A stretch of DNA of 64,000 nt from an uncultured bacterium (GTDB lineage: Bacteria; Cyanobacteriota; Vampirovibrionia; Gastranaerophilales; Gastranaerophilaceae), in assembly GCA_900547155.1 (NCBI GenBank), contig URFH01000002.1, positions 71,744 to 135,743 of the forward strand. The letters run 5' to 3'. The notes under the pieces were generated by a model. The model was given only the letters and a program-made list of their open reading frames with translations. It had not been told where the DNA came from and did no database searches. Shown here piece by piece: positions 8,289 to 16,038 of this stretch. The stretch's first letter is position 1, and each line of letters begins with the position of its first letter. The translations under genes and the position numbers were made by a program.

Positions 8289-10763
8289 TTATACCAGAGC
8301 CTGTCTTTCAACTTCTTCGGTCGTTGATACTTCGATTATATCGCCCTCTTGGATATCGTTGAATTTAGCAAAGGAAATACCGCACTCAAAGCCCGTTGCG
8401 ACCTCTTTAACATCGTCTTTGAAGCGTTTGAGCTGGTCAATTTGGCCTTTGAAGATTTCCTGGCCGTTTCTGAGAAGGACAGCTGTTTTGCCCTTGAGAA
8501 TTTTACCCTCAAGTACATAACAACCTGCGATTTTAGTAGTTTTTCCGACCGTAAAGACCTGTCTGACCTCTGCACGGCCGAGTTCAACCTCTTTGATTTC
8601 AGGCTGGAGCAGGTTGAGCATTGTTTTTTCCAAATCTTCAAGGATTTGATAGATAATGTCGTATTTTTTGATTGTAACGTTCTCTTTTGAAGCCGCATTG
8701 AGGGCATTTGCGTCCTCTTTAACCGAAAAACCGAGAATTAAGGCATTGCTGGCAGCTGCAAGCATTACATCGGCTTCTGAAATATCACCTACGCCCACAT
8801 GAACCAGTTTTATGACAATTTCATTGGATTTGAACTGGTTAATAGCCTGCGACAACGCCTCTGCAGAGCCATGAGTGTTAGCCTTGATAATTAAGTTAAG
8901 GTGCTGGATTTCATCCTCATTTTCACCCACAATTTCGTTTCTAATATGCGCGGGAACCATTGCTTCGAGCCTTGAGGTTCTTTCTTTTTCTTTTCTTTCG
9001 GAAACAATGCTCTTCATGAGCTTGTCATTCGCAACAACTTCAAAAGTATCACCCGCCTGCGGAACTTCGGTAAGCCCCAGAATCTCAACAGGGGTGGATG
9101 GGCCGGCTTTTTTGACTCTTTCGCCGGAATCGGACAAAAGCGCCCTTACGCGGCCGCAAACAGTGCCGGCAACAACGCAATCGCTCGTTTTCAAGGTTCC
9201 GTTCTGGACAAGAAGCGTCGCAACAGGGCCTTTACCTTTGTCGAGGTTAGCCTCAATAACAACACCGGACGCAGAAGCATCGGGATTTGCTTTCAAATCC
9301 TGCACTTCCGCAATCAGCAGGATATATTCAAGGAGTTCATCAATTCCTGTGCCCTGCAAAGCACTGACTTTAACGCAAACAGTTTCGCCGCCCCATTCTT
9401 CGGGCACAAGGCCGTGTTCTGTCAGCTGCTGGAGGATTTTATCCGGATTTGCGTCGGGTTTATCAATTTTATTAACCGCAACAATAATCGGAATTTCCGC
9501 AGCTTTAGCGTGGTTAATAGCTTCAATCGTCTGGGGCATAATTCCGTCGTCAGCAGCGACTACAAGGATTGCAATATCCGTAGATTTTGCGCCTCTGGCA
9601 CGCATTTCGGTAAATGCCTCGTGGCCGGGGGTATCAATGAAAACAATTTTCTTTTTATCAAGATGAACGGTATAAGCACCGATTGACTGGGTGATTCCGC
9701 CGGCTTCGGTCGCAACAATTTTGTGTTTTGAGGCTCTGATTGAGTCAAGAAGAGTTGTTTTGCCATGGTCAACGTGCCCCATGATACTTACGACAGGTGC
9801 GCGTCTTTTCAGCAATTTTTCATCAATTTCAGAAAGCGCTTTGGCTTTTTCTTCTTTTTTCATCTCTTCTTCGATGAAAGCGTCCAAATCTTCTTCAAGA
9901 ACTTCAATATCAAAGCTTTCTGCAGCCTTTTTCGCGGTCGGTACGTCAATAACCTCGTTCACCGTAGCAAGAACGCCCTGCATCATAAGAAATTTCACGA
10001 TTTCGGCAGACGGTTTGTTGATTTTTTCAGCAAGTTCGCCAACGGTTACAGGCTGGTTAATAACAACCTGCTTAACAACCTCCTCGGCCTCCTGGGCATG
10101 GCTGCGTTTTTTGTGTTTTTGAGCGCTTGCTTTTTCAAGGCTGATTCTTTCCTGTTCTTCTTCTTTGCTTTTGAAGATTTTTTCTTTTTTCTTGCCGGTT
10201 TTCTTTTTGCCGGCGCCTTTTCCTTCATAAATATCCTGAGAAATTATATGGCGCTGTATCGGTTTTCTCTCCGCAGCAGAATCACCGGAAGTTTTTTGCG
10301 GTTTTTCGGTTTTTGCCGGTTGAGTTTTTGAGGCTGACTCGGGTTTTACATCTTTTTTTCTATCCAACCTTGCCGTTTCCGCTGTTTTTTGGGGTTTTGC
10401 AGGCTGAACAGGTCTTTGCGGCTGAACCGGAGCTTTTTTAACTGCCGCAGCAGGTGAAAGGTTTACTTTTTCAATCACCTTTTGTTGAGGAATCACGGGT
10501 TTTGGTTCTTCTTTTTTAGGTTCCTGCGTTTCCGGAGCGGGAGCCGGCTTAGCTTTTTTCACGATGAAAGCTTTTGGCTTTTTCTTAACCTCCTGTGCAG
10601 GTTCAAGAATCAATTCTTTGATTTTTTTTGCCTGTTCATCAGTAATCACGCTGGAATGCGATTTTCCCTTTACGCCCATTTTATTTTCAAGAACGTCAAG
10701 CACTTCCTTATTCGTTTTATTCAGCTCTTTAGCCAGTTCATACACTCTTATATTGTCAGCCAT
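8289..10763 (-). CDS. infB: Translation initiation factor IF-2
   Basis: This 824-residue GTPase places initiator tRNA on the 30S subunit. Residues 1-50 form the IF2N subdomain, followed by a long Lys/Pro/Ala-rich disordered linker (about 55-225), a second IF2N-type segment (about 230-300) and the G domain. G1 is GHVDHGKTTL at 329-338, G3 DTPGHEAFT and G4 NKID. C-terminal EF-Tu-like beta barrels follow. A GGAG lies 11 bases upstream of the ATG. nusA, the usual upstream neighbour, is absent here; instead a TPR gene is divergent. Confidence 0.97.
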   Translation of the reverse strand: MADNIRVYELAKELNKTNKEVLDVLENKMGVKGKSHSSVITDEQAKKIKELILEPAQEVKKKPKAFIVKKAKPAPAPETQEPKKEEPKPVIPQQKVIEKVNLSPAAAVKKAPVQPQRPVQPAKPQKTAETARLDRKKDVKPESASKTQPAKTEKPQKTSGDSAAERKPIQRHIISQDIYEGKGAGKKKTGKKKEKIFKSKEEEQERISLEKASAQKHKKRSHAQEAEEVVKQVVINQPVTVGELAEKINKPSAEIVKFLMMQGVLATVNEVIDVPTAKKAAESFDIEVLEEDLDAFIEEEMKKEEKAKALSEIDEKLLKRRAPVVSIMGHVDHGKTTLLDSIRASKHKIVATEAGGITQSIGAYTVHLDKKKIVFIDTPGHEAFTEMRARGAKSTDIAILVVAADDGIMPQTIEAINHAKAAEIPIIVAVNKIDKPDANPDKILQQLTEHGLVPEEWGGETVCVKVSALQGTGIDELLEYILLIAEVQDLKANPDASASGVVIEANLDKGKGPVATLLVQNGTLKTSDCVVAGTVCGRVRALLSDSGERVKKAGPSTPVEILGLTEVPQAGDTFEVVANDKLMKSIVSERKEKERTSRLEAMVPAHIRNEIVGENEDEIQHLNLIIKANTHGSAEALSQAINQFKSNEIVIKLVHVGVGDISEADVMLAAASNALILGFSVKEDANALNAASKENVTIKKYDIIYQILEDLEKTMLNLLQPEIKEVELGRAEVRQVFTVGKTTKIAGCYVLEGKILKGKTAVLLRNGQEIFKGQIDQLKRFKDDVKEVATGFECGISFAKFNDIQEGDIIEVSTTEEVERQALV

Positions 10764-10848
10764 ATATTAAATTTTTCTCCAATCTTTGATTCCTAATATA
10801 TTTGTAGCACAAGCATATAATTAAGTACAGTAATCCGGTTACATTCGG

Positions 10849-10878
10849 TTGTCCTTGTCTTCAAATCACAAGTATAGT
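10849..10878 (+). promoter_or_regulatory. Putative sigma-70 promoter of the TPR gene
   Basis: TTGTCC at 10849-10854 and TATAGT at 10873-10878 are separated by 18 bases. The start codon is 30 bases downstream and preceded by a good AGGGAGAG ribosome site. The 144-bp gap also has to hold the opposite-strand infB promoter. Confidence 0.55.
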
Positions 10879-10907
10879 AAAATCAATATACACTAAGGGA
10901 GAGAATC

Positions 10908-12323
10908 ATGAACAGCAGAACAGTTGCGCAGGTACTTGCGAAAGCCGCAGAATTTGAAGAAAACGACAAGCACGAACAGGCATACGAATGCTACAAAGAG
11001 GCCTACAAAGCCAATCAAAATGATATGGATGTGCTTTCTCAGCTGGCAATTTCGGCGCAGCACCTCGGGAAAACGCAAGAAGCCGTTGAATACTGGAATA
11101 TTATGCTTATGCATACGCCCGAAAACCCGCTTCCTTACCATCAATTAATGGATATTTATTTCCATTCAAACAAATATGATTATTACATGACAAGGGCAAA
11201 GCTTAAAACGCTTGAGGGGCGTTTAGACCAGTCTGTTGCGGATTACAAAAAAGCGCTCTCCAATACAACAGAAGAAAAAGAAATTATCACGGCAAGATAC
11301 CTTCTTGCGCAGACTTATGAAATAATCGAAAAGCCAATGCAGGCGATTGATGAATATTTGAGGATTTTGGATTACGAGCACAACGAAAACGCATACAGTT
11401 CGCTTGCAAAGATTTATTACAGCACTGACAAGCCGGCAGCGGCAAATATTCTGGCGCAGGCGCTCAAAGAATTCCCACAAAACATGGAATTTAAAGAACT
11501 TTTATCAAAAATTTACATGGAGCTCGGAAAATACGAAGAAGCGCTTGAATATTCGACAAACAACCTTTCCAGAGCGAAAATTTTGCTTTTACAGGAAAAA
11601 AATGACGAAGCTTTTGAGATTTTGCAGTCATTGAGCGACAAGGACAAATCAACGCCGCAATATTTTGCAATGGTCGCCGAATATTATTACAACAACGATG
11701 AATTTGATTCGGCATTGCAGTATATTGAAAAATACGAGGCTAAAGAGCCCAAAAGCCCGCTTGCGTCGCAGATGAGAGCGCTGGTTTTTGAAAAGCAGAA
11801 CAAAGAATATGACGCTCATTTTAACTGGGGCAAATATTATCTTTTGAAAAACGCAAACGATTTGGCGCTGAATGAGTTTTTGAACGCTTATTCTGCTGAT
11901 AAAAAGCAGGTTGGCGTCATCAGAGAGCTAATTAACCTTTATATTGCAATGGATGACAGGGTTGCGTCGATTGAGTTTTCGGAAAAGCTCGTTGAAATCG
12001 AAAAAGACGATGTGCCCACCCTCAAAAAGCTCGTAAATTTCTACGAACATGAGGGATATGAGGAAAAAACCATACAATATCTTTACGCACTGAATGAAAT
12101 CAACCCGAAAGATTACGAAACGCTGCTCAAGCTCGCAAAACACTGCGACGGAAACAGGCAGGTAGGCGAAGCAATCAATTACTACGAGCAATATTTAAAA
12201 TTCGCACCAACAGGTGAAGAAAAAGAAAAGGCTCAAAAGCGTTATCAACTTCTTACATCGGGTGAAATTGTTGAGGAGGAAGGATTTTTGGACAAAATTA
12301 TCGGATTTTTTACAAAAAAATAG
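10908..12323 (+). CDS. Tetratricopeptide-repeat protein
   Basis: The 471-residue soluble protein is built almost wholly of TPR-like helix pairs, recognisable from repeated A-x-x-Y-x-x-A-L/Y-x-x-x-P blocks (HEQAYECYKEAYKANQND, EEALEYSTNN, DSALQYIEKYEAKEP, EAINYYEQYLKFAP). There is no signal peptide. It ends in a short amphipathic tail (FLDKIIGFFTKK) that might touch a membrane. TPR proteins are scaffolds; no partner can be named from this context. It is monocistronic and followed by the tRNA-Val locus. Confidence 0.85.
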   Translation: MNSRTVAQVLAKAAEFEENDKHEQAYECYKEAYKANQNDMDVLSQLAISAQHLGKTQEAVEYWNIMLMHTPENPLPYHQLMDIYFHSNKYDYYMTRAKLKTLEGRLDQSVADYKKALSNTTEEKEIITARYLLAQTYEIIEKPMQAIDEYLRILDYEHNENAYSSLAKIYYSTDKPAAANILAQALKEFPQNMEFKELLSKIYMELGKYEEALEYSTNNLSRAKILLLQEKNDEAFEILQSLSDKDKSTPQYFAMVAEYYYNNDEFDSALQYIEKYEAKEPKSPLASQMRALVFEKQNKEYDAHFNWGKYYLLKNANDLALNEFLNAYSADKKQVGVIRELINLYIAMDDRVASIEFSEKLVEIEKDDVPTLKKLVNFYEHEGYEEKTIQYLYALNEINPKDYETLLKLAKHCDGNRQVGEAINYYEQYLKFAPTGEEKEKAQKRYQLLTSGEIVEEEGFLDKIIGFFTKK

Positions 12324-12343
12324 TTCCATGCCCAAAAACCTTA

Positions 12344-12371
12344 TTGACAGAAAACATTTATTTAGTAATAT
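12344..12371 (+). promoter_or_regulatory. Strong sigma-70 promoter of tRNA-Val
   Basis: A consensus TTGACA at 12344-12349 and TAATAT at 12366-12371 are 16 bases apart. They point at the tRNA about 100 bases downstream. The leader contains an exact 11-base copy (12392-12402) of the first bases of the tRNA and a hairpin around GCTTCC...GGAAGC. Confidence 0.75.
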
Positions 12372-12478
12372 AGTTATACACCAGTTGATTCGGGCGTTTA
12401 GCCGGGGTGTGGCGGGGATAATCCTGCGTATATGATAAAGCTTCCACGAGGGAAGCGCGTGAAAATTAAATAGTTTTA

Positions 12479-12551
12479 GGGCGTTTAGCTCAGTTGGTAG
12501 AGCGCTTCCCTTACAAGGAAGATGTCGGGAGTTCGAGCCTCTCAACGCCCA
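12479..12551 (+). tRNA. tRNA-Val (anticodon TAC)
   Basis: The acceptor stem GGGCGTT pairs with AACGCCC. A D-arm AGCTCAGTTGGTAGAGC, an anticodon stem CTTCC/GGAAG with loop CTTACAA (anticodon TAC) and a T-arm with GTTCGAGCC are all in place. Position 73 is A and CCA is not encoded. A terminator follows at once, and the last part of the gene is duplicated 156 bases downstream. Confidence 0.95.
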
Positions 12552-12735
12552 TATTTTAGAGCCTTAGGGCTCTTTTTTAATGCTCGGAGGCTCAAACTGT
12601 AAGATGCTCTCGTTGTCGCATCTTACCGAGTTCTACCCGTTCGGGTATCCTGATTCGTACGTCTCGGGTTACCTCGCCTACGACTCAAGCGAGCCTCTCA
12701 ACGCCCATATTTAGGGCTTTCGGGCTCTTTTTTAA
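12534..12735. repeat. Direct repeat of the tRNA-Val 3' end and terminator (att-like scar)
   Basis: The last 18 bases of tRNA-Val plus 5 flanking bases (12534-12556) recur exactly at 12690-12712. The following terminator is also duplicated with differences to about 12735. The 133 bases between carry a 9-bp hairpin (GTAAGATGC 12599-12607 with GCATCTTAC 12618-12626) and no gene. This is the pattern left by an integrase using a tRNA 3' end, or by a local duplication. Confidence 0.8.
12558..12580 (+). terminator. Rho-independent terminator of tRNA-Val
   Basis: AGAGCC and GGCTCT form a short stem followed by six T residues, just after the tRNA. A diverged copy of the same terminator occurs at 12711-12735. 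Confidence 0.8.
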
Positions 12736-12811
12736 TACTCCGGAAACCCAATAGAATTTACCAATACGCATATTTCGCACTACCGGACACTTTTTAGTAA
12801 TGGATATGTAA

Positions 12812-13501
12812 ATGAACGCAGCACAAGAACTCTTAAAATTAAAAAACGACGAACTGGCACAGCACTTAATGCGCTTTTTTAAAACAGGAAAAGGGCAATA
12901 CGGCGAGGGCGACAAATTCCTCGGGATTCGTGCGCCAAAAACAAGAGAAATTGCAAAAAAATATTACAAAACCACGCCCTTAACCGAAATCCAGAGAATG
13001 CTGGACAATCCATACCACGAAATTCGCCTATGTGCGCTGCTTATGATGGTTTTTATTTACGAAAAAACGGATAGAAAAGAAGAAATTGTAAATCTTTACC
13101 TGAAAAACACAAAAAACATCAACAACTGGGATTTAGTCGACAATACAGCGCACAAAATCATCGGCGCGCACTACATAAAAACGAAAAACCCGAAAATTAT
13201 AAAAAAACTCGCCGAGTCAAACCACCTCTGGTCAGAAAGGATTGCGGTTGTAGCGCAATGGAGCATTGTAAAAACAAAAGAATACGCTCTGCTTCTTGAC
13301 TTATGCGAAAAATTCCTTACGCACAGGCATGATTTAATGCACAAGGCCGTGGGCTGGATGCTCCGAGAGGCAGGAAAACAAGATGAGGCGGTTTTGCTCG
13401 GATTTTTGGACAAACACTGCAAAACAATGCCCAGAACAGCGCTAAGATATGCAATTGAACGCCTTTCGCCCGGGCTGAGGCAATATTATATGAAAAAATA
13501 A
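12812..13501 (+). CDS. DNA alkylation repair protein (AlkD-like HEAT glycosylase)
   Basis: The 229-residue product matches the AlkD family, ALK-repeat proteins that excise bulky or cationic alkylpurines. Family signs are GDKFLGIRAPKTREIAKKYY near the N-terminus, E-I-R-L-C-A-L-L-M-M-V, NNWDLVDNTAHKIIGAHY and a C-terminal WMLREAGKQDE block. The catalytic-site W-D-x-x-D arrangement (NWDLVD) is present. The length is normal. It stands alone between the tRNA-Val repeat and a bidirectional terminator. Confidence 0.88.
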   Translation: MNAAQELLKLKNDELAQHLMRFFKTGKGQYGEGDKFLGIRAPKTREIAKKYYKTTPLTEIQRMLDNPYHEIRLCALLMMVFIYEKTDRKEEIVNLYLKNTKNINNWDLVDNTAHKIIGAHYIKTKNPKIIKKLAESNHLWSERIAVVAQWSIVKTKEYALLLDLCEKFLTHRHDLMHKAVGWMLREAGKQDEAVLLGFLDKHCKTMPRTALRYAIERLSPGLRQYYMKK

Positions 13502-13528
13502 AAAGTCCGGCTTTTTACCGGACTTTTT
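13500..13528. terminator. Bidirectional terminator
   Basis: AAAAAGTCCGG (13500-13510) pairs with CCGGACTTTTT (13518-13528) around a 7-base loop. The A-run and T-run flanks allow termination of the AlkD-like gene and of the convergent gene at 13552. Confidence 0.9.
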
Positions 13529-13551
13529 AGGCTTATTTTTTGTTAAAATGA

Positions 13552-13914
13552 CTACACAGAATAAGTAATCAGCGTTTTTACAGAGCGTGCAGTATCTTTT
13601 ACCTGCTGAATCTGGGAGTTTTCAAGAGTTTCGTCGAGAACCTCGAGAACTTTTGATTTGTCTTCCATTTCAAGGATTTCATTGATAGAGCTCATTGCAA
13701 CTCTGGCGCTCATATCGTTGATTCCTTTGCCTTCCGACGCAACTACAAGACGCAATGCCTCGGGGGAATTTTTTCTGATTAAAGCATGAGCTGTTTTTTC
13801 TCTGATTTCATCAATTGATGAGTTGGTGCCGATTTCGTTCAATACTCTGATTGAATCTTCATCGCTATGTTTGCCGAGTGCTTCAATAATATTAGAAATT
13901 CTGTCCTGATTCAT
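13552..13914 (-). CDS. Small HEAT-like helical protein
   Basis: This 120-residue acidic protein has regularly spaced helices (ISNIIEALGKHSDEDSIRVL; EIREKTAHALI; SARVAMSSINEIL; VKDTARSVKTL) that look like two to three short HEAT-type repeats. It has no signal peptide or enzyme motif. It follows the FKG-motif gene on the same strand with an 8-base gap, so the two probably form an operon. Function unknown. Confidence 0.65.
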   Translation of the reverse strand: MNQDRISNIIEALGKHSDEDSIRVLNEIGTNSSIDEIREKTAHALIRKNSPEALRLVVASEGKGINDMSARVAMSSINEILEMEDKSKVLEVLDETLENSQIQQVKDTARSVKTLITYSV

Positions 13915-13922
13915 TGCTTCTC

Positions 13923-14399
13923 CTACGCCTCCAATTCTTGTTTTAACATTGATTCCAAATCCGCAACGGGCCGTTTTGCAAGATTGTTAACGCTGTACGG
14001 ATTGTTAAATTTATTAGAAATGCTTTCAGCAAGACCTTTTACATCAAAGCTGATTTCCGTATTTTTAGCTGTTTCCCAGGATTGCGCGATATTATCCCTA
14101 ACTTTGCGACCAAAAGAGATAACCGCATTCATTCTGGATTTGAAAGCTTCGTTAAAAGAGTTGATTCCGCCGACAATTGCGCTTGCAAAGAGTTTTGATT
14201 TTTGTCCTGCGGCGGCAAACGGGTTATTAGAACCATTTGATTCTTTCGGCGCAGAGGATTCAAAAACATCCGCAGCCAGAACATTGCCTTTAAAGTTTAT
14301 ACCAAAAGGGTTTGAAGTGTGGGCTGCTGATTGATTGTTTTCTGTTGAACGGGGTTTAAAAATATTTTGGGACACCTTAGCGATACTGATTTTATCCAT
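13923..14399 (-). CDS. Hypothetical protein with an INFKG motif
   Basis: The 158-residue product has no signal peptide. Its first 60 residues are polar and probably disordered, with GINFKGNVLAADVF near residue 33; the rest is helical (FASAIVGGINSFNEAFKSRMN; KGLAESISNKFNNPYSV). The same [IN]-[SN]-F-[KG] pattern appears near the N-terminus of at least four other small proteins in this window. AGGAAAGGAAATGT precedes the ATG. No function can be assigned. Confidence 0.65.
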   Translation of the reverse strand: MDKISIAKVSQNIFKPRSTENNQSAAHTSNPFGINFKGNVLAADVFESSAPKESNGSNNPFAAAGQKSKLFASAIVGGINSFNEAFKSRMNAVISFGRKVRDNIAQSWETAKNTEISFDVKGLAESISNKFNNPYSVNNLAKRPVADLESMLKQELEA

Positions 14400-14594
14400 T
14401 ACATTTCCTTTCCTGAATAGTTGTTCCAGATTTATTCATTAAAGATATCATTTAATATTTAAGACATAATCATCTTTTTATAGGATTTTTGAAACAAAGA
14501 GCCATACAAAAGTATAAGAAGCCCCCGATTATTGTAAATTTAACACTTATTAAATCAAATTTTTACCCGTTTACGTAATAATTACATATTAAGT

Positions 14595-14725
14595 AAAAAA
14601 AAGCCACTCGATTGAGTGGTTTGTTTTCTGCATCCTAATGGTCTCTTTTGTGTTTATTATTTAGGAGTTTATATGTGTTCGGGGTTATTAATGTTATTTA
14701 GTGTTTCGACTACACTTAAACCTTA
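14595..14725 (-). ncRNA. Candidate small RNA of about 130 nt
   Basis: The 421-bp gap 14400-14820 holds a complete minus-strand transcription unit with no good minus-strand reading frame. A TTGACA/ATAATA-type promoter lies at 14731-14760. A 5' hairpin AGTGT/ACACT follows, and a strong terminator sits at 14595-14619 (CCACTC paired with GAGTGG, then eight T). I do not recognise the RNA. A 24-codon plus-strand frame (14673-14747) preceded by AGGAG overlaps it. Confidence 0.5.
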
Positions 14726-14730
14726 CTTAT

Positions 14731-14760
14731 TTATTATGACACCATAATAAAAAATGTCAA
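14731..14760 (-). promoter_or_regulatory. Promoter of the candidate small RNA
   Basis: On the minus strand a consensus TTGACA (14755-14760) is followed after 16-18 bases by CATAAT/TAATAA (14731-14738). It points away from acsC, toward the terminator at 14595. Confidence 0.6.
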
Positions 14761-14820
14761 CACTTTTGATTTATTAAACATTACAAAAACTTTACAAACG
14801 GCAAAAACCCGTCAATAACG

Positions 14821-16038
14821 CTAATTTAGCGCATTATTTTTTATAAAATCATAAAGCCCGAAAGCTTCAATTGTGCCGACAACAATTTCCCATTCCGGCA
14901 GCGCTTCTTCCAGCTCCTCTTTCATATGAGCAAGAAGCCCGGGGATAATAATTTTTCTCGTCTTAATTTTGGACGCCAAATCGACCTTTTTCAGCATTTT
15001 TGCGACAATTTCCGCATTAAATTTATCAGCTGACCATGCCGTAAGCACACTCATGCCGTCAGATGGCGTAACAACAAGGTAAGAGCCAAAAGGCATCGAT
15101 TCCAGCTCGCCCGCAACAGCAAAATAGGTCAGCGCAAAGTTCGTCGTCATCAAAACCACGGAATTTTCGTCCGGTTCGTTAAATTCATACACTTTAGACT
15201 CGACCTGGAGCGGTTTTTGCGGATTTGTGTAGATATTTTGCCTCAGCGTAAACAAAGACGCAAGAAGCGCTTCATTAAAAGTATCGAGCACAATAATGCT
15301 TGCATAACGGCAAATCAGCATGGACGCAAGAGCGCAGATTTTATAAACATCATCAAAATGAGGCAAATCAGCAATCACAGGATAAGTAAAAGGCTCATAA
15401 CGGTCAAGAATCGCCTTTCTTCTTATCTGTGTAAAGGTTTCGAGGATTTTTTGAACGCTAAATTCCTTGATTTCAGGCATTAAAAGAAGCTGATTTTCGC
15501 CCTGATTGATTTTGTTCATAGAATTGCAGGCAAGTTCTTGAAGATTCGCTCCTCTGACGATACGAGCGTCATTTTCTTTCAAAAGAGCAAATCCGGCGCC
15601 GGTTATTTCTTTTTCTATGCCCGGATTTTCGCCGGTTAAATAGATTCCGTTGATTTTAAAGGTTTCTCCGACGCGCTCAATAGAATATTTCCTGATTTTT
15701 TCAAAAGTTTTCTCAAAATCAGCCGAATCAGGGTCGAGTTTTACAAAAATAGCAGCAGGATTCACAAATGTTTTTTCATGCCTGAACATAACGGTTTCCC
15801 CGCCCACTTTGCAGTCTTTTGAGAGCTGAATTTCATGCTGCTGGGTTTTGGAGCATTCTTTACACTGCTCAACCAGCTCTGCCGGAGCAAAAGGGCATTT
15901 TTCAACGCTGATTTGCTGTTTTGCAAGCTTCAGTGCAAACGCCATGCAGGTCGGGCAGCCGCATTTTTTGCAATTTGTGCCTTCGGATTTTTTTGCGGCA
16001 GGGAGGTATTTAAAAATTTGCATACCGGTCAAGCTCAT
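14821..16038 (-). CDS. acsC: Corrinoid iron-sulfur protein large subunit (CFeSP gamma)
   Basis: The 405-residue product is the large subunit of the corrinoid protein that carries a methyl group between methyltetrahydrofolate and acetyl-CoA synthase in the Wood-Ljungdahl pathway. The N-terminal 4Fe-4S site is C23, C26, C31, C48 (CX2CX4CX16C). The middle is a TIM-barrel-like domain, and the C-terminal cobamide-binding domain has VTPSDGMSVLTAW. The length is slightly below the family's roughly 440. It overlaps acsD by 4 bases. No acsB, CODH or methyltransferase gene lies in the window. Confidence 0.88.
   Translation of the reverse strand: MSLTGMQIFKYLPAAKKSEGTNCKKCGCPTCMAFALKLAKQQISVEKCPFAPAELVEQCKECSKTQQHEIQLSKDCKVGGETVMFRHEKTFVNPAAIFVKLDPDSADFEKTFEKIRKYSIERVGETFKINGIYLTGENPGIEKEITGAGFALLKENDARIVRGANLQELACNSMNKINQGENQLLLMPEIKEFSVQKILETFTQIRRKAILDRYEPFTYPVIADLPHFDDVYKICALASMLICRYASIIVLDTFNEALLASLFTLRQNIYTNPQKPLQVESKVYEFNEPDENSVVLMTTNFALTYFAVAGELESMPFGSYLVVTPSDGMSVLTAWSADKFNAEIVAKMLKKVDLASKIKTRKIIIPGLLAHMKEELEEALPEWEIVVGTIEAFGLYDFIKNNALN

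Noticed and set aside
8875..9666. 263-residue frame antisense to infB
   Set aside because: Ser/Thr-rich mirror of a highly conserved GTPase gene; no ribosome site or family.
14673..14747. 24-codon plus-strand frame preceded by AGGAG
   Set aside because: Too short to support; the minus-strand promoter and terminator fit a small RNA better. Recorded as an alternative.
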